Shown in pieces: positions 1-5,104 of a stretch of 5,104 bases of DNA. Every line of letters begins with the position of its first letter. The first letter of the stretch is position 1. Position numbers and translations under genes: made by a program. The notes under the pieces are model-generated. The model was not told the origin of the DNA. It worked only from the letters and a program-made list of their open reading frames with translations, and did not search any database. This DNA comes from Deltaproteobacteria bacterium UBA1386 (GTDB taxonomy: Bacteria; Desulfobacterota; Syntrophorhabdia; Syntrophorhabdales; Syntrophorhabdaceae), in contig DBQU01000084.1 of NCBI GenBank assembly GCA_002305765.1, forward strand, positions 1 through 5,104. The letters run 5' to 3'.

Positions 1-39
1 AACATTTTTTATGAGGCAATTCGGTTCGTGAAATTTGTC

Positions 40-68
40 TTGACAAACGGGGTGTATGGCTGTAATTT
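40..68 (+). promoter_or_regulatory. Candidate sigma70-type promoter for secDF
   Basis: A perfect -35 hexamer TTGACA lies at 40-45. Two overlapping -10 candidates follow: TGTAAT at 61-66 (5 of 6 matches, but a short 15-base spacer) and TAATTT at 63-68 (3 of 6 matches, ideal 17-base spacer, preceded by TG). It sits in an AT-richer stretch just upstream of secD, and a run of six T at 5-10 could be the tail of an upstream gene's terminator cut by the window edge. Together these suggest that secD begins a transcript here. In many bacteria yajC precedes secD; it is not visible in these 120 bases. Confidence 0.4.
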
Positions 69-108
69 GGTTGTACTTTTTGAGCTGGAATTGCCGAATC
101 CAACCGAA

Positions 109-113
109 TGAGG
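109..113 (+). promoter_or_regulatory. Ribosome binding site of secD
   Basis: TGAGG at 109-113 is seven bases upstream of the GTG start at 121. The TGA of this site is also an in-frame stop three codons before the GTG. No ATG, GTG or TTG lies between that stop and 121, so 121 is the earliest possible secD start. Confidence 0.7.
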
Positions 114-120
114 TTCATAC

Positions 121-1719
121 GTGATCAAGTCACTGAAACTGAGATTTATTCTCATTGTCGTTTTCCTGGTCGTTTCCATAGTGTACTGTCTTCCCAACGT
201 GATAGACCTCGAGGGTGTCTGGAAGAAATACCTTCCCAGCGATAAGATCCACCTCGGACTCGATCTCAAGGGCGGTATGCACCTGCTCCTGGAGCTCGAT
301 ACCGTGAAGCTCATGGACAATATAATCGACAGGCGGATGAACGCCCTCAAGGACGGCATGATCTCCGATGGCGTCAGGTTCCTCGGAATAGACAGAAAAG
401 GGAGCACCATCACCGTCTCCATACGGCCCGACCAGAAGGAGAAGCTCTTCAACGTCGTCGGGAACAAGTTCCCGGATCTCAAGGTGGGCACCGCGAAACC
501 GGAGGGGGACCTTCTGAACGTCCAGTTCCTTATTCCCGAGAAGGAGCTTGCCTCGATAAAGGAGAACGCCGTCAACCAGGCCCTGGAGACGATACGCAAC
601 AGGATCGACCAGTTCGGTGTCTCTGAGCCGGTCATCGTGAAGCAGGGGGAGAACCAGATACTGGTGCAGCTACCGGGCGTGAAGGACCCAGACAGGGCGC
701 TCGAGCTGATAGGCAAAACGGCACAGCTGGAATTCAAGCTCGTCGACGAAGAGGCCATGGCCCGGGGCGGCGAGACCGGGGCCATACCCCAGGGCAGCGA
801 GGTCCTGAAGATCAGGTCGAAGAACAGGGAGACGGGAGTCGAGACGACGGCCCCCATCGTCCTCAAGAAACAGGCCGTTCTGACGGGCGAACTGCTGACG
901 GACGCCCGGGTCCACATGGGCGGCAGGGACATCGGCAGTGAGATATCGGTGGGTCTCGAATTCAACAGCGAAGGCGGGAGGATCTTCGACAGGGTGACGG
1001 GGGAGAACGTCGGCAAGAGGCTTGCCATCGTCCTCGACAACACCGTTTACTCGGCGCCGCAGATCCGCGAGAGGATATCAGGCGGCAAGGCCTCCATCAC
1101 CGGAGGTTTCACGCTCAATGAGGCAAAGGACCTCGCCATCGTGCTTCGCGCGGGCGCCCTCCCGGCCCCTGTGAAGGTGGTCCAGAACATCACCATCGGA
1201 CCGACGCTCGGCCAGGACTCGATCAATAAGGGCATGCTGGCAACTCTCCTCGCGACCCTCTTCGTGGTCGTATTCATGATCGTCTATTACCGGTATTCGG
1301 GCATCATCGCCAATATCGCCCTTGGACTTAACCTCATATATCTGCTCGGTGTCTTCAGCGCCTTCAAGGCCACGATGACCCTCCCCGGCATAGCGGGTAT
1401 CGCGCTCACCATCGGCATGGGCGTCGATTCCAACGTCCTCATCTTCGAGAGGATACGCGAAGAGCTGCGGCTGGGGAAAACGGTCCGGGCGGCGGTGGAC
1501 GGTGGCTACGCGAAGGCGTGGGTGGCGATATTCGACTCCCACATCACCACGCTCATCACGGCGGCCGTCCTCTTCATATTCGGAACAGGGCCGATAAAGG
1601 GTTTCGCGATAACCCTGATCTTCGGCATGATCATAAATCTCTTTACCGCGGTGTTCGGATCGAAGACCATCTTCGACTGGATACTCGTGAAATTCAAACC
1701 CAGAACACTGAGTATATGA
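121..1719 (+). CDS. secD: Protein translocase subunit SecD
   Basis: SecD is the larger half of SecDF, an RND-superfamily membrane complex that works with SecYEG and uses the proton-motive force to pull exported proteins out on the periplasmic side. The 532-residue product has the family layout. An N-terminal membrane anchor (about residues 8-24) is followed by the conserved LGLDLKGGMHLLLELD (45-60) and the TIRNRIDQFGVSEP block (157-170). The large periplasmic region ends with VLDNTVYSAPQIRERISGG (304-322) and LRAGALPAPV (342-351). Five more membrane helices run from about 372 to 512. The signature GMGVDSNVLIFERIREE (432-448) carries Asp436, the position equivalent to the proton-relay aspartate of the family. 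It is shorter than the roughly 615-residue E. coli protein because the periplasmic insert is smaller, which is common outside gammaproteobacteria. The start is GTG; an in-frame stop at 109-111 excludes a longer form. secF follows after 10 bases, so the two are very probably co-transcribed. No truncation or missing key motif is seen. Confidence 0.97.
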   Translation: MIKSLKLRFILIVVFLVVSIVYCLPNVIDLEGVWKKYLPSDKIHLGLDLKGGMHLLLELDTVKLMDNIIDRRMNALKDGMISDGVRFLGIDRKGSTITVSIRPDQKEKLFNVVGNKFPDLKVGTAKPEGDLLNVQFLIPEKELASIKENAVNQALETIRNRIDQFGVSEPVIVKQGENQILVQLPGVKDPDRALELIGKTAQLEFKLVDEEAMARGGETGAIPQGSEVLKIRSKNRETGVETTAPIVLKKQAVLTGELLTDARVHMGGRDIGSEISVGLEFNSEGGRIFDRVTGENVGKRLAIVLDNTVYSAPQIRERISGGKASITGGFTLNEAKDLAIVLRAGALPAPVKVVQNITIGPTLGQDSINKGMLATLLATLFVVVFMIVYYRYSGIIANIALGLNLIYLLGVFSAFKATMTLPGIAGIALTIGMGVDSNVLIFERIREELRLGKTVRAAVDGGYAKAWVAIFDSHITTLITAAVLFIFGTGPIKGFAITLIFGMIINLFTAVFGSKTIFDWILVKFKPRTLSI

Positions 1720-1721
1720 GG
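1718..1721 (+). promoter_or_regulatory. Ribosome binding site of secF
   Basis: GAGG at 1718-1721 overlaps the secD stop codon TGA (1717-1719) and sits eight bases before ATG 1730. A second ATG follows directly at 1733, with an 11-base spacing, so 1730 is preferred. Because the site lies inside the secD stop, secF translation is probably coupled to secD. Confidence 0.6.
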
Positions 1722-1729
1722 CGGCGCCC

Positions 1730-2632
1730 ATGATGGAGCTCATTAAAGATACGAAAATAGATTTCATCTCCTTTAGGAAGAAGGCATTTGTCATATCGGC
1801 GATACTCGTGGCTGTAGGGGTGTTTTCTTTCATTATGATCTCTTTCGGTAAGGCCAACCTCAGCATCGACTTTACGGGGGGCACGAACGTGCAGGTGAGG
1901 TTTGCCGAAAGGGTCAATATCGGTGACCTCAGGTCCGCCCTGGAGAAGGGGGGTATTGGCGATGTGCAGATCCAGGAGGTCAGCGGAACGCGGGATTTCT
2001 TTATCAAGACGAAGCTTTCGGACACGGAAAAGGAGTCCCTCACCGCGAAGATAACCTCCATCCTGTCGACGCAGCTGAAGGGCGCCAAATTCGAAATGCT
2101 GGGGAGTAACATGGTCGGTCCCGGCGTAGGCCAGTCGCTGAAGAAATACGCCATCATCGCCATCGTTCTGGCCCTGCTCGGGATCATCATCTACATTGCC
2201 TGGAGGTTTACCTTCCTGTCGGGCATCGCGGCGACCATTGCCACCTTCCACGATGTTCTGGCCATAGCGGGTGTCTTCTATCTTCTCAACAAGGAGTTCA
2301 ATCTTCTCATCATCACAGCTCTTTTGACCATAGCGGGATATTCCCTCCAGGACACGGTCGTCGTCTTCGACCGCATAAGGGAGAACTCGGGCAAGATGAA
2401 ATCCCGCGACGATTTTGGCAATATCATCAACGCTAGCATCAACGAGGTCCTTTGCAGGACGATCGTCACCGGTATCAGTACCCTTATCAGTCTAGCCGCC
2501 ATTATGATCTTTGGCGGGGAAGTGCTCTTCGATTTCGCCTTTGCGCTTTTTCTTGGGCTCATCGTGGGCACTTACTCGTCGATCTTCGTGGCGAGCCCGA
2601 TCCTCTATGCATGGCGCCAAAAGATCCGTTAA
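1730..2632 (+). CDS. secF: Protein translocase subunit SecF
   Basis: SecF is the partner of SecD in the proton-driven inner-membrane translocase accessory complex. The 300-residue product is of normal length. A first membrane helix (about 18-37) leads to the hallmark SIDFTGGTNVQVRF (45-58), a small periplasmic domain, then VGPGVGQSL (129-137) and five further membrane helices between about 138 and 288. The core signature GYSLQDTVVVFDRIREN (203-219) matches the SecF consensus, with Gln207 where Asn is frequent; Asp208 and Asp214 are kept. The block SINEVLCRTIVTGISTL (236-252) and the ending FGGEVLFDFAFALFLGLIVG (261-280) with TYSSIFVASPI (281-291) are also typical. It lies 10 bases after secD in the same direction, and the ribosome binding site overlaps the secD stop, consistent with equimolar synthesis. 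Its stop codon falls in a 10-base palindrome, CCGTTAACGG (2626-2635). The call is secure. Confidence 0.97.
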   Translation: MMELIKDTKIDFISFRKKAFVISAILVAVGVFSFIMISFGKANLSIDFTGGTNVQVRFAERVNIGDLRSALEKGGIGDVQIQEVSGTRDFFIKTKLSDTEKESLTAKITSILSTQLKGAKFEMLGSNMVGPGVGQSLKKYAIIAIVLALLGIIIYIAWRFTFLSGIAATIATFHDVLAIAGVFYLLNKEFNLLIITALLTIAGYSLQDTVVVFDRIRENSGKMKSRDDFGNIINASINEVLCRTIVTGISTLISLAAIMIFGGEVLFDFAFALFLGLIVGTYSSIFVASPILYAWRQKIR

Positions 2633-2649
2633 CGGTAACCTTGCCGTTA
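2630..2649 (+). other. Hairpin just after secF, not a standard terminator
   Basis: TAACGG (2630-2635) pairs with CCGTTA (2644-2649). A further T-G wobble and A-T pair inside shorten the loop to about four bases. No T-tract follows, so it does not qualify as an intrinsic terminator. It could stabilise the 3' end of secDF mRNA, cause partial pausing, or act as an operator, because its right arm overlaps the possible -35 element of the next promoter. The secF stop codon is part of the left arm. Confidence 0.4.
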
Positions 2650-2671
2650 GGACACCCGGGAAAGATATAAT
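2641..2671 (+). promoter_or_regulatory. Candidate promoter for the third gene
   Basis: A perfect -10 hexamer TATAAT lies at 2666-2671, unusual in such GC-rich DNA. The best -35 match is TTGCCG at 2641-2646 (4 of 6), with a rather long 19-base spacer. Transcription would start near 2678, leaving a leader of about 36 bases before GTG 2714. The weak -35 suggests low activity or need of an activator. Read-through from secDF remains possible because no clear terminator intervenes. Confidence 0.4.
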
Positions 2672-2702
2672 GCGGACGATCTGCTGCAGGTGCATGCAGG
2701 CG

Positions 2703-2709
2703 GGAGAGG
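2703..2709 (+). promoter_or_regulatory. Ribosome binding site that decides the third gene's start
   Basis: GGAGAGG at 2703-2709 is the strongest Shine-Dalgarno-like sequence in the gap and ends four bases before GTG 2714 (the GGAG core is seven bases away). The alternative in-frame GTG at 2690 would add eight residues but has no such site in front and would place this one inside the coding region. GTG 2714 is therefore preferred. Confidence 0.6.
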
Positions 2710-2713
2710 TTGC

Positions 2714-5011
2714 GTGAAGGCCAAGCTGGAAGAGGTCCTGAAGGAGAAGGAGAGGGAACTCAAGCTCTACCGCAGGTTCCTCGACCTCAGGAGCTATTGC
2801 GAGAAAAAGGTCTTCCCACGGATCGACGCCCCCATCGCGGAGCACGTGGAGACCCTGAAAGGCATCATAGAGAAACTCATCCCCGACCCGAAGGACCGCA
2901 CCGAAGAGATGTTCTCCGGGGAGATCTTTGCCCTGCTCGGGACCATTTATCTCCACGATGTTTCCCTGATGAAGGAATTCGACTGGCCGCTCAACGGGAA
3001 CATACTCAACGCCCGGGATATGGATGTGAAGGGCGTCTTCATGAACTACGAGATAGCGCGACGCCTCGACATCCCCGAAGGTGCGGTGGAGGCCGTCAAT
3101 GCCCTGAGCTACGCCCATCTCGTCAAGAAGGTCCCTCTCGAGACGGAGATAACGGATAACACCTCCAAGGCCATCATACGGAACATGAAGGTCTTCGAGT
3201 ACCTCTTCAACTTTGCCCATCTTCTCGTGGACGTCTTCTTCACCGACCTTGCCCACAACCACCTCAAGAGGTATAACGACCACGAGATCGCCCTGAGGCC
3301 GGGTGAGGCGGTGCTCGATGTTGACAGCCGGGAAGGGATCATATCCATACAGTTCAACAGCAGGCTCCCTTACGAAGCGCACATGCTCGAGAGTGTCAAA
3401 CGGTACGTGGAGAGCATGTTCATAAGGTTCAAGAACCACGTCAACGGGAAGCTCGGTTTCCAGTACAGGGAAATAGTGTGGGTCATCACGAGCAATTTCT
3501 ACTATGAGCGAGACGTCTTCAGAATACCCAGAGTCTCTCCCTTCCTCGATTTTGAAGGTGTCCCGGTGCAGCGATGGGACGACTCCTCCGTGGTCCTCGA
3601 CAGGCTCTTCAATGAAGGCTCCGTTGTGGTGGCGGGAGAGGTATCGGCAGGGAAGAGCACCCTGCTCACATACTTTGTCCTGCCCCAGCTCACGGCCTCT
3701 CACGAGAATGTCTATTATTGCGAGCTCTGGTCGCAGCCGACAAAAGAGCTGCGCGACGTGATAGGGAAACGCCACAAGATCCCCCGGGTAGACGATCTCG
3801 ACATCATCTCCCTGTGCAAGACGCTCCTCAAGGGAGGACCATGCTTCTTCCTCATAGACGGTCTCGAGAAGATCGTCTTGATGGAGCAAGGGGAGCGGGA
3901 GAAACTGGTGCGTTTCGTCGAATTCATGCTTGCCGAGCCGGGCGCCTATTTCATACTTTGCGGCGAGAAGGAAACTTTCTTCGACTGGTACAGGGTCTTC
4001 CAGGGTATGCAGATATCATCGCTCTACGAGTTGAAGGCCCTGGAGAGGACGCCTTACGGGCGATCCCTGTCGGCTCCGAGAAGGGTCGAAGGAGACGCGG
4101 ACGTCCCGGTCCTGCCCGGAGTTGCGCGGGAGGCCGCCGACATGGACAACGCGGTGCGCGGGGCCCTCCGCGGGTTGGAGGACGATGGCGATCTGGCCCT
4201 CGTCATGTCCGTCTTTGTCGATGTTTCGGGCCCCATCGTGAAACGGTACAGCGTTGACGACATCCACAACGAGACCGCCGTCTCCCACGAACGGATAGCC
4301 TCGCTGGTCTCTTCGTTGAGGGAGCGCGGGATCCTGCGCGAGACGGAGTACCAGGAAACATCCTACTTCGCCCTCGCGAACAGGGTACTCAGGGAGCCTC
4401 TCTGGCGCATCCTGAAACTCCATCAGTTCGAGGACAGAAAGATGCTCCGCAATATCCTGGGCAATTTCATCGTCAACGAAATGTTCCTCGACGAAGAGAC
4501 CCTCGATCTGGCCGAGAGGTGGCAGGACCGGCTCGTGATGTCGAAGGAGGAAATGGGCATCACCCTGGCAAGCCTTATCGCTCGCGGAAGAGACTGGAAG
4601 TCTCTCTTCGAGACGGCCAACAGGTTCGAGCGGGGCATCGATATCCAGCCCATCCTGAAGCTTCTCTACAGCAAGAGCGAGGAGAAGAGAAAGAATGCGA
4701 TCAGCCTCCTGGTGGAGATCAACGACAAGGACATGATCAACCCTTTGCTCCTGCACCTCAAGGAAGAGGATGTTCTGGAGATCAAGGACCTCGTCATCCA
4801 GGGCATCGGCCACACGGGGAAGAAGAGGGCCATCATAGCTATCATGAACACCTTGAAAGAGATCGGGGACAGGGACCTCAAGCTCCGCGCCCTAACGTTC
4901 TTTGAATCCCTGTTCGGCGACAACTCCCGCAACATCCTCAGCGACATCAAAGAGATCGAAGAAGACCCGGTCATCACCAGGAAGATTGACGAACTCCTAA
5001 GAATGGCTTGA
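2714..5011 (+). CDS. HD-like / STAND-type P-loop NTPase / HEAT-repeat protein, function unknown
   Basis: I do not recognise a named family for this 765-residue protein (GTG start at 2714; 773 residues if GTG 2690 is used). A charged, possibly coiled helix (1-31) precedes an HD-phosphohydrolase-like region (about 35-265) with candidate metal ligands His44, His81-Asp82, His135 and Asp173. A P-loop NTPase core follows at about 285-440: Walker A GEVSAGKST (308-316), Walker B FFLIDGLEKI (378-387) and a sensor-like strand AYFILCGEKE (411-420). This resembles STAND/NACHT or AAA_16 ATPases. Residues 441-490 look like a flexible linker. A winged-helix-like segment (about 491-568, with VSHERIASLVSSLRERGILRE at 523-543) comes next, then a helical region, and HEAT-like repeats at about 641-745. 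There is no signal peptide or membrane helix, so it is probably cytoplasmic. By family analogy, ATP binding would couple repeat-domain sensing to the N-terminal domain; that is inference. Base composition matches secDF. Alternatives are a signalling ATPase, a defence NTPase or a housekeeping regulator. Confidence 0.85.
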   Translation: MKAKLEEVLKEKERELKLYRRFLDLRSYCEKKVFPRIDAPIAEHVETLKGIIEKLIPDPKDRTEEMFSGEIFALLGTIYLHDVSLMKEFDWPLNGNILNARDMDVKGVFMNYEIARRLDIPEGAVEAVNALSYAHLVKKVPLETEITDNTSKAIIRNMKVFEYLFNFAHLLVDVFFTDLAHNHLKRYNDHEIALRPGEAVLDVDSREGIISIQFNSRLPYEAHMLESVKRYVESMFIRFKNHVNGKLGFQYREIVWVITSNFYYERDVFRIPRVSPFLDFEGVPVQRWDDSSVVLDRLFNEGSVVVAGEVSAGKSTLLTYFVLPQLTASHENVYYCELWSQPTKELRDVIGKRHKIPRVDDLDIISLCKTLLKGGPCFFLIDGLEKIVLMEQGEREKLVRFVEFMLAEPGAYFILCGEKETFFDWYRVFQGMQISSLYELKALERTPYGRSLSAPRRVEGDADVPVLPGVAREAADMDNAVRGALRGLEDDGDLALVMSVFVDVSGPIVKRYSVDDIHNETAVSHERIASLVSSLRERGILRETEYQETSYFALANRVLREPLWRILKLHQFEDRKMLRNILGNFIVNEMFLDEETLDLAERWQDRLVMSKEEMGITLASLIARGRDWKSLFETANRFERGIDIQPILKLLYSKSEEKRKNAISLLVEINDKDMINPLLLHLKEEDVLEIKDLVIQGIGHTGKKRAIIAIMNTLKEIGDRDLKLRALTFFESLFGDNSRNILSDIKEIEEDPVITRKIDELLRMA

Positions 5012-5039
5012 ATCGCTTAAGTCGCTTGAATCGCTTAAG
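5004..5039. repeat. Four-copy 9-base tandem repeat over the third gene's stop
   Basis: Four adjacent 9-base units follow the consensus TCGCTTRAR: 5004-5012 (TGGCTTGAA), 5013-5021 (TCGCTTAAG), 5022-5030 (TCGCTTGAA) and 5031-5039 (TCGCTTAAG). Units alternate in two versions, so a 16-base sequence is repeated exactly with an 18-base period (5006-5021 and 5024-5039). The gene's stop codon lies in the first unit. Because the unit length is three codons, each unit supplies a further in-frame stop: TGA 5009, TAA 5018, TGA 5027 and TAA 5036. Confidence 0.85.
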
Positions 5040-5104
5040 AGGCTGTTGAGAAAGTCCTCTTTGTCGTCATCCCGGACCTGGAGACTGTGTCGCAATTACC
5101 TCCA
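5040..5104. other. Non-coding tail, possibly part of a dispersed repeat or IS end
   Basis: No gene is seen here. The motif AGGCTGTTGAGAAAGTCC (5040-5057) followed by CGTCATCCCGG (5065-5075) resembles, from memory, intergenic repeats and insertion-sequence ends in several bacterial genomes. No second end lies within the window, so no element can be delimited. Confidence 0.25.

Noticed and set aside
1..111. Frame open from the window edge to TGA 109-111 on the + strand, as a possible end of an upstream gene such as yajC
   Set aside because: The 36 codons are AT-rich, unlike the neighbouring genes. The predicted end (LELELPNPTE) does not look like YajC, and the region contains promoter-like elements. 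An open stretch of this length is not rare by chance.
172..195. Lipobox-like cysteine near the SecD N-terminus (residue 23, VYCLP)
   Set aside because: The residues after Cys and the downstream domains fit the SecD membrane anchor; the family is not lipidated and the -3 and -1 residues do not match a lipobox.
9..1043. Long open frame on the - strand opposite secD
   Set aside because: It is serine/arginine-rich with no recognisable motifs and lies fully antisense to a certain gene. It reflects GC-rich codon use.
2690..2713. Upstream GTG 2690 as the start of gene 3
   Set aside because: It has no Shine-Dalgarno sequence, and the added residues (MHAGGRGC) would encode over the strong GGAGAGG site in front of GTG 2714.
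2492..3889. 465-codon open frame on the - strand across the end of secF and gene 3
   Set aside because: The protein is repetitive in Glu, Asp, His and Val without domain motifs. The + strand frame has Walker motifs and a good start site, so this is a shadow.
5037..5064. AAGAGG (5037-5042) pairing with CCTCTT (5056-5061) as an intrinsic terminator
   Set aside because: The stem is only six pairs with a 13-base loop, and just three T (5060-5062) overlap or follow it. Too weak to call.
1..5104. CRISPR arrays, tRNA or rRNA genes
   Set aside because: No spaced direct repeats of CRISPR length and no cloverleaf or rRNA-like conserved sequence were seen; the only tandem repeat is the 9-base array at 5004-5039.

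Overview
The window carries three genes on the + strand: secD, secF and a large predicted ATPase that I cannot assign to a named family. The coding DNA is GC-rich (clearly above 50%), with long stop-free shadow frames on the opposite strand. The first 120 bases are visibly AT-richer. The SecD and SecF proteins are of bacterial type. The lean 532-residue SecD, the GC-rich codon use and the intergenic repeat style would fit a Desulfobacterota (deltaproteobacterial) or related anaerobe. That placement is inference and not secure.

Layout: bases 1-120 are a leader with a plausible sigma70-type promoter and the secD ribosome binding site. secD (121-1719) and secF (1730-2632) are separated by 10 bases and form a classic two-gene operon for the membrane complex that uses the proton gradient to complete Sec-dependent export. 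The 81-base gap at 2633-2713 holds a hairpin with no T-tract, a perfect TATAAT box and a strong ribosome binding site, so the third gene may have its own promoter as well as read-through from secDF. Gene 3 (2714-5011) fills most of the rest. Immediately after it lie a 9-base tandem repeat, which starts inside the last codons, and a sequence resembling dispersed intergenic repeats or insertion-sequence ends.

The point of interest is gene 3. It is a soluble 765-residue protein with an HD-phosphohydrolase-like N-terminal region, a P-loop NTPase core of STAND/AAA type (clear Walker A and B), a winged-helix-like segment and C-terminal HEAT-like helical repeats. Effector-like domain, regulated NTPase and repeat sensor is the architecture of signalling and conflict ATPases, some of them antiviral. 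Nothing in the window proves such a role. The neighbours are housekeeping genes, and I see no compositional sign of recent transfer. No link between gene 3 and protein export can be shown from sequence alone.
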